From assembly GCA_016717105.1 (NCBI GenBank), contig JADKGF010000012.1:95572-159571 (forward strand): 64,000 bases of DNA. Direction: 5' to 3'. Made by a program: the position numbers and the translations under genes. The stretch comes from Saprospiraceae bacterium (GTDB lineage: Bacteria > Bacteroidota > Bacteroidia > Chitinophagales > Saprospiraceae). How positions within the stretch are numbered: position 1 is the first letter of the stretch; every line of letters begins with the position of its first letter. Under the pieces are notes generated by a model. It saw only the letters and a list, made by a program, of their open reading frames with translations. It searched no databases and was not told where the DNA came from. Shown here piece by piece: positions 38,632-48,703 of the stretch.

Positions 38632-39690
38632 TCACTCCATTCTTTCCTTATAAAACATGAAACTTTCTTCTACAGCTTCTTTGTCCACTGTGATATCATA
38701 ACATGCTTGTCCTACTGACTCCAACAATGAAAATCTGAATTCTCCTTTTTGATTTTTTTTATCGGCTTTCATCAGACCAATAATTTCGTCTGAATGCTTT
38801 ACAAATTTCGGATGATGTCCATAAAGCTTTATGATAGATTTGCGGATATCAAAGAGTTCGGATTCGGATATTTTGCCTATACGATAAGAAAGAAATGCCT
38901 CAGAAACCATGCCGATTGCTACTGCTTCACCATGCAAAAGCGGTGTACGACTGTCCATCCAGTATGACTCTACGGCGTGACCTATCGTATGGCCGAAGTT
39001 TAAGATTTTACGCAGTCCTTTTTCATTAGGATCTTGTTCTGTGACTTTTTTCTTGATATTGAGTGATTCGAATATCAGCTGTTCGAAATCTAAAATCTTG
39101 ACATCTGTGTGTTCTGTAAGTTTTTTCCAAGCATCCTTATCAGCTATCAGCCCGTGTTTGAGTAATTCAGCATATCCGCTTTTGACCTGATCTACTGGTA
39201 GCGTGGATAGAAATTCAGTAAAAATAAATACTGCTGCCGGATCCTGAATGAGACCAACCATATTTTTAAAACCCATAAGGTCTATACCCAACTTGCCACC
39301 AACCGAAGCATCTGCCTGACTCAGCAAAGTAGTTGGCACCTGTATAAAACGAATGCCTCGCATATATGTAGCGGCACAAAAACCACCTAAGTCACCAATA
39401 ACGCCACCACCTAGATTTATGACTAACGAATGCCTATCTGCACCATATCGCATCAGATTAGTCCAAATATGTTGACAAGTGGTGAGATTTTTATTTTGTT
39501 CACCTGAAGGTATTCTTATTACCTGCACAGGGATATCCAAATGCTCTAGTACGAGATGAAGACAATATTTTTCGGTATTTTCATCTACGATAATAAAGAC
39601 TGATGACGGATCTTCATGGTGTAGAAAGGAAGTTAACTCGATCCAATTGTTAATATGGATCTGATAATTCTTACAACGGATGTTTTTCAT
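38632..39690 (-). CDS. aroB: 3-dehydroquinate synthase
   Basis: Second step of the shikimate pathway, converting DAHP to 3-dehydroquinate with NAD and a divalent metal; cytosolic. The 352-residue protein shows IPSGEQNKNLTTCQHIW, the NAD-binding VINLGGGVIGDLGGFCAATY, IQVPTTLLSQADASVGGK, a metal-ligand Glu in SGYAELLKHGLI and His in ILNFGHTIGHAVES. Length is normal. It complements the DAHP synthase/chorismate mutase gene at 4302-5363. Confidence 0.94.
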   Translation of the reverse strand: MKNIRCKNYQIHINNWIELTSFLHHEDPSSVFIIVDENTEKYCLHLVLEHLDIPVQVIRIPSGEQNKNLTTCQHIWTNLMRYGADRHSLVINLGGGVIGDLGGFCAATYMRGIRFIQVPTTLLSQADASVGGKLGIDLMGFKNMVGLIQDPAAVFIFTEFLSTLPVDQVKSGYAELLKHGLIADKDAWKKLTEHTDVKILDFEQLIFESLNIKKKVTEQDPNEKGLRKILNFGHTIGHAVESYWMDSRTPLLHGEAVAIGMVSEAFLSYRIGKISESELFDIRKSIIKLYGHHPKFVKHSDEIIGLMKADKKNQKGEFRFSLLESVGQACYDITVDKEAVEESFMFYKERME

Positions 39691-40171
39691 TTATCTACAA
39701 AAACCTTTAAATATTAGATAGTTTAAAACGGTTTTTTGGTTGGACTTAAGCACAATTTTTATTGCCAGAATTTAAATGTGATTGAAACAGAATTCCTTCT
39801 GTCTTTATTAATATTTTTAAATATTTTTTTGACGTGTGATACATTATGCTTGGTGTGTGATGAAGTATAATTCCATCCACTACCTAAAGCAACTACCCAC
39901 AAAATGTCAAAAATATGCATAATGCAAAAATGTATGTTTTATTACCTTTGAATATACATTAAACATAAGACGTAAAGAAGCATTAAAAGTATCAATTTAT
40001 TTTACTTCTTTTTAAAATCCTTGGTTCAACGTTTTACCTTTTTGATATTAACATTTATAAAATAGTAATGTTTAGAATTTTTAAAAAACAAAAAAGCCGC
40101 AAGTGAATTACGGCTTTTCTGTTTCTATTATATGTAACAGAGGATCAATGCATTAATCCTTGTTCGCTTTC
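39691..40171. other. Spacer with an isolated plus-strand promoter-like element and the hppA terminator
   Basis: About 480 AT-rich bases between aroB and hppA (both minus strand). TACCTTTG at 39943-39950 matches the -7 consensus on the plus strand, where no gene follows. No protein gene or known RNA was recognised before the hppA terminator at 40092-40118. Confidence 0.4.
40092..40118 (-). terminator. Rho-independent terminator of hppA
   Basis: AAAAGCCG (40092-40099) pairs with CGGCTTTT (40111-40118) across an 11-base loop. On the minus strand the hairpin is followed by a long T-rich stretch (TTTTTTGTTTTTT including the stem end), 54 bases after the hppA stop. Confidence 0.75.
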
Positions 40172-42337
40172 TTATAACATAGGAGCAATAACCAATGCTA
40201 CAATTGACATAAGTTTCAAAAGTATATTTAATGAAGGTCCAGATGTATCTTTGAATGGATCACCAACTGTATCTCCAACAACTGTTGCTTTGTGCGGCTC
40301 AGAACCTTTGTAATACATTTTACCTTGGATCTCAACACCTTCTTCAAACATTTTCTTAGCATTGTCCCATGCGCCACCTGCATTAGACTGGAAGATAGCC
40401 ATCAATACACCACATGATGTAACACCTGCAAGGAGTCCACCCAACATCTCGGCGCCACCACCAAAACCAATAACAACTGGTGATACAACTGCCAATACAC
40501 CAGGTAATACCATCTCTCTGATAGATGCTTTAGTAGATATTTCTACACATTTACCATATTCGGCTTTGCCATCTGCAGCATCAAATGTTTTTTTGTCACT
40601 ATCGCTCCATGTCTTATATTCAGTACCATCATTTTTCTTCATGACCGCAAGGGCTGCTTTTAATTCTGGAATGTCAGCAAATTGCCTTCTTACTTCCTGA
40701 ATCATATCCATAGCTGCACGTCCTACCGCATTCATAGATAAAGCAGAGAATAAAAATGGCAACATCGAACCAATAAGCAATCCTGCCATAACTAATGGAT
40801 TAGCGACGTCAATAGCTGTTAATTTTGTGGTAGCCATATAAGCTGCAAATAAAGCCAATGCTGTCAATGCTGCAGAACCAATCGCAAAACCTTTGCCTAT
40901 AGCGGCTGTCGTATTACCTACTGCATCAAGTTTGTCTGTTTTTTGTCTTACGTCTTTCGGAAGATCAGCCATCTCAGCGATACCACCAGCATTGTCAGCA
41001 ATCGGACCATAAGCATCTACTGCCAATTGGATACCCAAATTGGACAACATACCTACAGCTGCTATTGCTATACCGTATAAACCTGCAAAATGATGCGCAC
41101 CGATGATACCAGCTGCCAAAACCAATACTGGTAATGCTGTAGATTGCATACCTACACCAAGGCCAGCTATGATGTTTGTAGCCGCACCAGTCAATGATTG
41201 TGTTACGATAGATTTTACCGGTTTTGTACCTGTACCTGTATAATGCTCTGTGATAATACCAATTGCTAATCCAGCAACTAATCCTATAATAACCGCATAA
41301 AATACTCCAATAGAAGTGTATTGGAAACCAGCTACATCAGTCCAGCTTTCTGGCAACATCCATTTTACGATGAAGAATGTAGCTATTAGCATTAGTGCCG
41401 CTGAGATCAATTCTCCACGATTCAGTGCTTTTTGTGGATCTCCTCCTTCTACAACTTTTACAAAAAATGTTCCTAATATAGAAGTCAATATACCTACACC
41501 AGAAAGAACTAATGGTAATAAAATAGCATTAAGCCCACTAAAATTATTAGTATTTTCAAATCCACCAGCACCTACGAAAACAGCACCTAGAACCATAGTA
41601 CCCACGATAGCACCTACATATGACTCAAAAAGGTCAGCTCCCATACCTGCAACGTCACCTACATTATCACCCACGTTGTCGGCAATAGTTGCAGGATTAA
41701 GTGGATGATCTTCAGGGATACCAGCTTCTACTTTTCCTACAAGGTCAGCTCCTACGTCTGCAGCTTTGGTATAGATACCACCACCTACTCTAGCAAACAA
41801 TGCAATAGATGAAGCTCCAAATGAAAATCCAGTTAAAACCGTAATCACTTTATTGATATCTCCGGCCCACATATTATTGTACACGGCAAAAAGTAAACCT
41901 AAGCCCAAAAGACCTAAACCTACTACGCCCATACCCATTACAGATCCACCGGCGAATGCAACTTCAAGTGCTTTTCCAAGACTTGTTCTTGCCGCATTTG
42001 TGGTACGTACATTGGCCTTGGTAGCTACCTTCATGCCTATAAATCCAGCAAGAGCTGAACAAAATGCACCAATCACAAATGATAAACCCACAAGTGGTGA
42101 AGATGCTGCATTCATGCCGCCCATAGCCATCAATATAGCTACAACAACTACAAAAATTGCCAAAACCTTGTATTCGGCTTTTAAGAATGCCATAGCTCCA
42201 TCAGAGATGCTCTTTGCAATTTTTGACATTTTTTCCGTACCTTCCTCTTGTTTTGAAACCCACGCACTTTTCCAAAATGTGAAAAGCAACGCTAATACTC
42301 CAAAAACAGGAATCAAAAAAATTAAACTTTGTCCCAT
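40172..42337 (-). CDS. hppA: Membrane-bound ion-translocating pyrophosphatase
   Basis: Couples hydrolysis of cytosolic pyrophosphate to ion pumping across the inner membrane. The 721-residue protein has about 16 hydrophobic helices and the substrate site DVGADLVGKVEAGIPEDHPL followed by DNVGDNVGDVAGMGADLFES, plus DAYGPIADNAGGIAEM and the C-terminal GDTVGDPFKDTSGPSLNILL. GNTTAAIGKGFAIGSAAL carries Ala where potassium-independent enzymes have Lys (family knowledge), so this is probably the potassium-dependent subclass. Whether it pumps sodium, protons or both cannot be read by eye. A near-ideal promoter (42389-42420) and its own terminator indicate a single-gene unit. Confidence 0.95.
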   Translation of the reverse strand: MGQSLIFLIPVFGVLALLFTFWKSAWVSKQEEGTEKMSKIAKSISDGAMAFLKAEYKVLAIFVVVVAILMAMGGMNAASSPLVGLSFVIGAFCSALAGFIGMKVATKANVRTTNAARTSLGKALEVAFAGGSVMGMGVVGLGLLGLGLLFAVYNNMWAGDINKVITVLTGFSFGASSIALFARVGGGIYTKAADVGADLVGKVEAGIPEDHPLNPATIADNVGDNVGDVAGMGADLFESYVGAIVGTMVLGAVFVGAGGFENTNNFSGLNAILLPLVLSGVGILTSILGTFFVKVVEGGDPQKALNRGELISAALMLIATFFIVKWMLPESWTDVAGFQYTSIGVFYAVIIGLVAGLAIGIITEHYTGTGTKPVKSIVTQSLTGAATNIIAGLGVGMQSTALPVLVLAAGIIGAHHFAGLYGIAIAAVGMLSNLGIQLAVDAYGPIADNAGGIAEMADLPKDVRQKTDKLDAVGNTTAAIGKGFAIGSAALTALALFAAYMATTKLTAIDVANPLVMAGLLIGSMLPFLFSALSMNAVGRAAMDMIQEVRRQFADIPELKAALAVMKKNDGTEYKTWSDSDKKTFDAADGKAEYGKCVEISTKASIREMVLPGVLAVVSPVVIGFGGGAEMLGGLLAGVTSCGVLMAIFQSNAGGAWDNAKKMFEEGVEIQGKMYYKGSEPHKATVVGDTVGDPFKDTSGPSLNILLKLMSIVALVIAPML

Positions 42338-42388
42338 AAGTTGTCGATTATTCGTTAATAATTATTAAATTGTTGTTAAATAAGATCG

Positions 42389-42420
42389 CAAAAGTACTGT
42401 TTATCCATTATATATACAAA
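42389..42420 (-). promoter_or_regulatory. Promoter of hppA (TTTG-N20-TACTTTTG)
   Basis: On the minus strand TTTG (42417-42420) and TACTTTTG (42389-42396) are separated by exactly 20 bases, matching the Bacteroidota sigma-A consensus, about 50 bases before the hppA start. It is the cleanest promoter in the window. Confidence 0.7.
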
Positions 42421-42516
42421 AAATCAGTAATTTCTTTACACAAGCAAATCTATATACTTTCATGAATGCCTAGATATGGATAAAATACAAATGATTATAT
42501 CGATCAAAAATATCTG

Positions 42517-42524
42517 TACCTTTG
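42517..42524 (+). promoter_or_regulatory. Promoter -7 element for the polysaccharide gene cluster
   Basis: TACCTTTG matches TAnnTTTG and ends 6 bases before the ATG at 42531, implying a leaderless or nearly leaderless transcript; no good -33 element was seen. It also argues against an earlier TTG start at 42522. Confidence 0.4.
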
Positions 42525-42530
42525 CGCCCG

Positions 42531-43955
42531 ATGAAGCGTGAATTTACCATCAATATCATTTTGCTGTTGTTTATCAATATTTTGATAAAACCGGCATATA
42601 TATTCGGTATCGAAACCGAAGTACAAAATATAGTAGGAACTGAAGCTTATGGTATGTACTTTGCATATTTTAATTTTGTCTTCCTTTTCCAATTTATAAA
42701 TGATCCAGGACTTCAAAATTATAATGCACAATTAATAGCAAAAAACAGAGAAAGTGTATCCACCCTTTTTCCTGATCTGTTAATGCTCAAGTTTTTCTTT
42801 TCGACCATTTTCATCATTTTAGTCTTTATTGGCGCATATATTATCAAATTCGATAATTATTTGTTGCTATTATTGATCGTAATCAATTCCATTTTAAGTA
42901 CCTTGTTTCTAAATCTAAGGGGTATTGTATCGGGCTTGGGTTATTACAGACTGGATACATTTTTCAGTGCATTAGACAAGCTGCTCATGTTAGTTTTGAT
43001 GGGATTTTTTCTTTACTCTCCTTATGCTAATCCCGGATTTAATATATTTTGGATGATAACAATCCAGCTTATTTCCTACCTTGCAGTGTGTATTTTACTC
43101 CTTTTCATATTATTTAGAAAAGTAAAACATGTACAGTTTGATTTTTCGACTGCTAAATACAAAAATGTACTAAAAAATAGTCTGGTATATATAGCCACAG
43201 TTTTTCTTTTGGCTGGTATTTATAGAGCAGATACCGTTATTTTAGGATTAATGACCAATGATTTTCAAGTAGGATTATATTCAAAAGCATATAGATTTTT
43301 AGATGCTTCAAATATGGTCATCTTACTATTCACCACATTGTTAGTCTCTGTGTTTTCGGCACTATCAGACAATAAAAAAGAGATAGAATCAATGGTTAAA
43401 TTTTCTATACAGATAATCGTTGTCGTATTGTGCTGTATCAGCTTCACTATTTATTTTAATGCCGAATTTCTTTTATCTTCACTTTATGATGTAGTAGATG
43501 TAAATCTCAGTTTAATCTTAAAAATTATAAGCCTGATTATATTTATATTTGGCGTGGCCAATGTTTTTGGTGCATTAATCATTAGTATTAATGAACTTAA
43601 AAAGCTCAATTTTTATATGATATTTATCTTACTAATCAGTATTGTTTTAAATTATATTTTGATTCCGACTTATCAAGTATTATCCTTGCCAATTGTGGCA
43701 GTCCTGGTAAGTTCTATATTGTTGATAGCTGAAATATACATATCAAAAGACTATATAAAATTCAACATGTATGAATTTCTAAACGTACTTATTTTTATAA
43801 TTACAAGTTTTTTAATATTTTACATTGTAAAAAATGCAGGTATGTCGATATTTGCAGCACTGATTATCAGCAATATATTAACAATTATGAGTGCATTTGT
43901 CTTCAAAATCCTTAACATTCAGGAATTGTATAAGCTGAAACAAATTAAATCATAA
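42531..43955 (+). CDS. Polysaccharide flippase, Wzx/MATE-like
   Basis: A 474-residue inner-membrane protein from ATG 42531 (MKREFTINIILLLFINILIK) with about 12-14 predicted helices, characteristic of the Wzx/RfbX branch of the MOP superfamily. It includes the N-terminal GTEAYGMYFAYFNFVFLFQF and the central RADTVILGLMTNDFQVGLYS, which resembles the family block around helix 7. It would move lipid-linked oligosaccharide units to the periplasmic face. Followed by an FkbM methyltransferase and chain-length and polymerase genes, which supports the role. Confidence 0.82.
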   Translation: MKREFTINIILLLFINILIKPAYIFGIETEVQNIVGTEAYGMYFAYFNFVFLFQFINDPGLQNYNAQLIAKNRESVSTLFPDLLMLKFFFSTIFIILVFIGAYIIKFDNYLLLLLIVINSILSTLFLNLRGIVSGLGYYRLDTFFSALDKLLMLVLMGFFLYSPYANPGFNIFWMITIQLISYLAVCILLLFILFRKVKHVQFDFSTAKYKNVLKNSLVYIATVFLLAGIYRADTVILGLMTNDFQVGLYSKAYRFLDASNMVILLFTTLLVSVFSALSDNKKEIESMVKFSIQIIVVVLCCISFTIYFNAEFLLSSLYDVVDVNLSLILKIISLIIFIFGVANVFGALIISINELKKLNFYMIFILLISIVLNYILIPTYQVLSLPIVAVLVSSILLIAEIYISKDYIKFNMYEFLNVLIFIITSFLIFYIVKNAGMSIFAALIISNILTIMSAFVFKILNIQELYKLKQIKS

Positions 43956-43993
43956 TCATTGGCAACTATTAATTTATTTAAAAGCAAACTAAC

Positions 43994-44914
43994 ATGATTC
44001 CTGAACGCCATGATATGATGAATGGTTTGGATAAGGTAGAAAAAAATGCAAAAAGCAGCAAGTTTTTCAGACTTTTGAACGACCCGATTTCTTATTGTTA
44101 TGCTATTTTATTTAGAGAAGTATTCTACAAATTGCACAAAACACCTGTATTAAAAACAGCAAATACCTTCTTTGGTAAACCTATGAAAGTGTTATTGCCT
44201 TCTTCAACTGACATTTTCATCACTGGAGGTAAATCGCATCATTCAGAGATCAGATTAGCGAAGTATCTTATACAAAACCTGCCAAAAGATGCTGTTTTTG
44301 TAGATGTGGGTGCACATTATGGGTACTTTACTTTGTTGGCTTCAATGCTTGTAGGCACTAAAGGTCATGTCTATGCTTTCGAACCTTCGCCGGCAACATT
44401 CAAAATTTTATCAATAAATGCACAAAATCAAGGCAATATATCTATAGTAAATAAGGCAGTCTCAAATGTACGTGAAGACATTATTTTTTTTGAATTCCCA
44501 AATCAGTATTCTGAATACAACTCGATGAATAATGATCAATTCAAAAACCAAAGCTGGTACAGTAAAAATAAACCGAAGGAGTTTACAATTGCGTCTGAAG
44601 TTTTGACTGATTTTTTAATTTCAAATCAAATAAACGCCGAATTTATCAAGATAGATGTAGAAGGTAATGAGCATAATGTATTAAAGGGACTTGAAGGATA
44701 TTTAATGGATCATTCACCGATTATTATCATGGAATATCTGCTGAACGAACAAAGTCATTATGCTGATGCGGAATCATCATTAAAAGTCATGGGCTACATG
44801 CCGCATATTATATTGGATAATGGACAAGCTGATATTGTCACCAATGTAAAAGAATATATGGAGCAATGCAATTCCGAATCCGACAACATCGTATTCATTA
44901 GATTAAATAATTGA
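43994..44914 (+). CDS. FkbM family methyltransferase
   Basis: A 306-residue SAM-dependent methyltransferase. The SAM site is AVFVDVGAHYGYFTLLASML followed by HVYAFEPSPATFKIL, and the FkbM-type core ends with FIKIDVEGNEHNVLKGLEGY. It probably O-methylates a sugar of the surface polysaccharide, an inference from its position between the flippase and the Wzz-like gene. No membrane helix, so cytosolic. Confidence 0.85.
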   Translation: MIPERHDMMNGLDKVEKNAKSSKFFRLLNDPISYCYAILFREVFYKLHKTPVLKTANTFFGKPMKVLLPSSTDIFITGGKSHHSEIRLAKYLIQNLPKDAVFVDVGAHYGYFTLLASMLVGTKGHVYAFEPSPATFKILSINAQNQGNISIVNKAVSNVREDIIFFEFPNQYSEYNSMNNDQFKNQSWYSKNKPKEFTIASEVLTDFLISNQINAEFIKIDVEGNEHNVLKGLEGYLMDHSPIIIMEYLLNEQSHYADAESSLKVMGYMPHIILDNGQADIVTNVKEYMEQCNSESDNIVFIRLNN

Positions 44915-44947
44915 ATACCATAACACATTAAAGTGAAATTATTTGAT

Positions 44948-44955
44948 TAATTTTG
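44948..44955 (+). promoter_or_regulatory. Promoter -7 element upstream of the Wzz-like gene
   Basis: TAATTTTG matches TAnnTTTG, 84 bases before the start at 45040; no matching -33 element. Confidence 0.3.
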
Positions 44956-45039
44956 CCACCTTAAAAGCTGATTCGCTTTAAATTTTTCATAAAAAAACGA
45001 GTGGCAATATCTGTCAGTGCTCCGTAACATTAAAAGTTC

Positions 45040-46129
45040 ATGGGTAAAGAATACAATTTATCAGAGTTTGTAAATCAAATATTAAGGTGGAAAAAGGAGC
45101 TCATTATCGCAACCATCGTCATTGTGGTTTTAAGTGTTATCTGCAGTCTTTTGTTGCCAAATTACTATCAAGCTGACACTACTTTCTATGCAGCGAGCCC
45201 GGATCTGGCCAAACCAATTCCCATAGGTGGTGACGAAAAAGATGTGCGGATTTATGGAGATGACAACGACCTAGACAGGCTATTTACCATCGCATCCTCA
45301 CATGAGGTATTGTTTTATTTGATTGATTCATTTAAATTGTATGATCATTTCAAGATAGATCCGAACAATGCAAAGGCAAAATTTAAGGTTAGAGAGAAGT
45401 TGCTTAGTAATTATAAAACCATCAAAACCAAATATGGTGCACTCTTACTGATCGTAGAAGATAAAGATCCAGTAATGGCAGCAAAATTGGCTAATGCAGC
45501 CAGAGAGAAAAATAGAAAGTATCGCCCAACATGTTGTAAAAAGCAGTCAGAAAAAATTGATTGAAAATTATGATGCGAATATTCTGAAAAAACAAATACA
45601 ATCTGACTCATTGGCAAATAGACTCAAGAAAATAAAACAAACATCTGGTGTATTTGAGACTTGGGGACAAACCACATTGTACAATAAAATACTCACAGAC
45701 GCCGAATCAGATCTAGAAGAAGCGCGTGGTAAAATAACCTTTTACAAAAAATATCCTGCTTACAGAGACTCGGTGATTCGGTATATGGCAGAAGAAATGG
45801 GTGCGCTAAACAAAAAGAACAAAGCGATGACCGAGTTGGAAAAATATGCACCTGTGCTCTCAGAATTGAAACAATTGGAGCAAGAACAAGCAAGAATCCA
45901 TGATCAGATCAGTCTAGATAAGGAGCGTTTAAAACAATTGAATGCTACATATTCTGTACCATTTACCGCCTTGCACTTGATAGAAGCCGCAGATGTTCCT
46001 GTACAGAAGTCAAGGCCCAAACGTGCCATCATTGTACTTATTGCAAGTCTGTGTGGCATCATGTTAAGTATTCTGGCGGTTTTTGTGATAGACAATCTCA
46101 AAAATTCTGAAAATAGACGAACGAATTAA
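45040..46129 (+). CDS. Wzz-type polysaccharide chain-length/export protein, one frameshift
   Basis: Two overlapping frames join into one protein of about 363 residues. The N-terminal helix (ELIIATIVIVVLSVICSLLL) and periplasmic start (YYQADTTFYAASPDLAKPIP) are in the first frame. A coiled-coil-rich middle and the C-terminal helix (AIIVLIASLCGIMLSILAVF) preceded by VPVQKSRPKRA are in the second. The break is at 45505-45512 (AAREK to IESIAQHVV), an A-run region. The Pro-rich segment before the second helix and the two-helix topology are typical of Wzz. No tyrosine-kinase domain is attached. Confidence 0.82.
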
Positions 46130-46130
46130 T

Positions 46131-47596
46131 ATGTTGTCTTCCGTGATATCACCTTCAAAAATCACAAATCAATATCTTTTTCGTTGGTTTTTGGGTCTAG
46201 TATCACTTGCCATCGTCTTATCTGTTTTATTAGAAAATTATCTCCCATTCGTTATACCGATTATTGCTATTGGTTTAGGCTTACTTTGGAATGACTATCG
46301 CAAATTATTCTACTTTATATTCATGGTTTTGCCCTTTTCGGTTGAAATGTATTTCGAAGGTGCCGGACTTGGGACTGATTTACCTTCAGAACCATTAATG
46401 ATATTTTTATGTGGACTCACAATTTTGTATTTGCTTTCACAAGATGTGGTGGTAAAGAAAAGTTACATTTTCCATATAGTAACCTTTTTTTTATGTCTGC
46501 ATGTCTTTTGGATTTTCATCACAGCCATCAATTCTGAATCAATTTTTGTATCATTTAAGGTGCTCTTAGCTAAAATATGGTACATCCTACCCTTTTTTGT
46601 GTTTCCGCTAATTACTTTCCAGTCAGAATCACAATTTCAAAAAGCTTACAGAATCCTATATTCATTTCTATTTATCGCCATTCTGATTGTTTTGATACGT
46701 CATGCTTTTGAAGGATTTAGTTTTGCATCCAGCTATGATGTAGTGAGACCATTTTTTAGAAATCACGTGCGTTATGCAGCCATTAGTGTAGTATGTTTGC
46801 CTTTTGTGTGGGCATGTATGCGGATCAATACATTGGAAAAAAATCTAACAAATGGATGATATTAGTATTTTTAGTTTTCATCATTGGGATCTACTTTAGC
46901 TATACCCGCGCAGCCATTTTATCAATGGTCATTGCAGTTGGTGCTTATTACATCATTAAAATGCAATGGGTAAAGCACGCATTGGCTGTAAGTAGTATTG
47001 TAGCGATAATTGGTATTATATTTTTGGCTTGGGACAATAAATATATGGATTTTGCACCCAATTTTGAAAAGACCATTACACATACAGAGTTTGACAATTT
47101 GCTAGAAGCTACATATAAACTGGAGGATATTTCATCAATGGAGCGTGTATATCGATGGATGGCAGGAATAGAAATGATTAAAGATCGTTTTTGGATGGGA
47201 TTTGGCCCTGGTACTTTTTATTCCAATTATAAATCATACTCCATCTCCAGATTTCAGACTTACGTAAGCGATAACCCTGATCAATCCGGTATCCATAATT
47301 ATTTCCTCATGACATGGGTAGAACAAGGATTTATAGGTTTTATCATTTTCATCTGCTTATGCTTTGCACTGCTTATTGAAGGCGAAAAAGTATATCACCA
47401 ATGTACAAATAGCAAGGACAAGTATTTGATAATGGCAGCTACATTAGGCTTTATCATCATATTTGCGATGTGTCTTATCAATGACCTGATCGAAACAGAC
47501 AAAGTAGGTCCATTTTTCTTTTTTAATATGGCCATTTTGTTATATTTCTCTGCCAAATATAAAGAACAAAATCCTCAAGTCTCAAAACCAGATTAA
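46131..47596 (+). CDS. O-antigen ligase/polymerase (Wzy/WaaL-like), one frameshift
   Basis: The combined frames give about 488 residues with about 11 predicted helices. The large periplasmic loop carries RVYRWMAGIEMIKDRFWMGF and GPGTFYSNYKSY, the pattern of the Wzy_C/O-antigen ligase domain. The frame changes at the A7 run near 46839-46845 (INTLEKN to KKSNKWMILVF). The start is one base after the Wzz-like stop. It would polymerise or ligate repeat units at the periplasmic face; polymerase and ligase cannot be told apart by sequence alone. Confidence 0.82.
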
Positions 47597-47609
47597 AAAC
47601 CTAAACATC

Positions 47610-48701
47610 TTGAATCAAAAACCAGAAATCGTGCCTTCCGTTCATGAACCGGATGAAAAGTCAGCATTGGACCACCTGAAGATAAGTAGAATTATTTTAC
47701 CTGCTTTGATTGGTCTCGGTGTGGTTGGCTATCTCATGAGCCGACAGTTGGATTTGGGTGAGCTGAGAAAGTTGGACAGTAATTTCCACACCTTGTTTTG
47801 GGTAAGTATGGCTTTGTTGATGTATGTGATCAGGCACATTTTTTTTACCATTCGCTTGATGATAAATTCAGATTTTGCCTTCTCATGGCGGAAGTCTCTA
47901 CAGCTGATTGTTTTGTGGGAATTCAGCACATGCGTCTCGCCAACGAGTGTCGGTGGTGCAGGTGTAGCCTTGTATCTACTTACAAAAGAAAAGATTTCGG
48001 CAGCAAAAACTATCACTATTGTCGTGTACAGCATGGTGATGGATACTGTATTTTTAGGTAGCGCATTGCTTATTTTATACCTTATTATTGGACCAGTAAT
48101 GATACGTCCTGGCATGAATTCTATTGCTGATATTGATGGTTATGGCATGACATTCCTAACAGTTCTTTGTTTTATGCTTATTTATGGGTCAATATTTTTT
48201 TATGGTTTGTTTGTAAATCCCAACGCCATCAAAAGATTGATTCTTATAATCAGTAAGATTTCATTTTTACAAAAATTCAGACATAGCTTAGAACAGACAG
48301 CAGATGACGTAATCATTGCAGCACAGGAGCTCAAAAAGAAACCATTTATCTTCTTTTTACAAACTTTTGCTTGTACGGCTGGTGCATGGACAGTAAGATT
48401 TTTAGCAATAAACTGCCTCATTATTGCATTTGTATCCGATTTTAGATCATCCTTGGCAGATCATTTTATCATTTTGTCCCGTGGTATGGCTATGCATATC
48501 ATCGAAGCATTCAGCCCTACTCCAGGAGCAGCAGGCGTAGCAGAATTTCTGTTCGGTGGATTCTTCAGTGATTACATTCCTATCGGTCTTGCAGCACTGA
48601 TCGCATTGATTTGGCGACTATTCGGATATTATAGCTACCTTATTGCTGGTGCATTGGTGATCCCAGTGTGGTTACGACGGATAAAGTCCGAGAAAAAATA
48701 A
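47610..48701 (+). CDS. Flippase-like membrane protein (UPF0104/LPG synthase TM region family)
   Basis: A 363-residue protein with about eight helices and the family blocks WEFSTCVSPTSVGGAGVALY, FLLTKEK-like LLTKEKISAAKTITIVVYSM and IEAFSPTPGAAGVAEFLFGG. This is the membrane part of the MprF/AglD-type family without the cytosolic aminoacyl-transferase domain; members are thought to flip lipids or lipid-linked sugars. The start is TTG at 47610, since no ATG precedes the first conserved helix, 13 bases after the polymerase gene. Probable last gene of the polysaccharide operon. Confidence 0.82.
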   Translation: MNQKPEIVPSVHEPDEKSALDHLKISRIILPALIGLGVVGYLMSRQLDLGELRKLDSNFHTLFWVSMALLMYVIRHIFFTIRLMINSDFAFSWRKSLQLIVLWEFSTCVSPTSVGGAGVALYLLTKEKISAAKTITIVVYSMVMDTVFLGSALLILYLIIGPVMIRPGMNSIADIDGYGMTFLTVLCFMLIYGSIFFYGLFVNPNAIKRLILIISKISFLQKFRHSLEQTADDVIIAAQELKKKPFIFFLQTFACTAGAWTVRFLAINCLIIAFVSDFRSSLADHFIILSRGMAMHIIEAFSPTPGAAGVAEFLFGGFFSDYIPIGLAALIALIWRLFGYYSYLIAGALVIPVWLRRIKSEKK

Positions 48702-48703
48702 TA

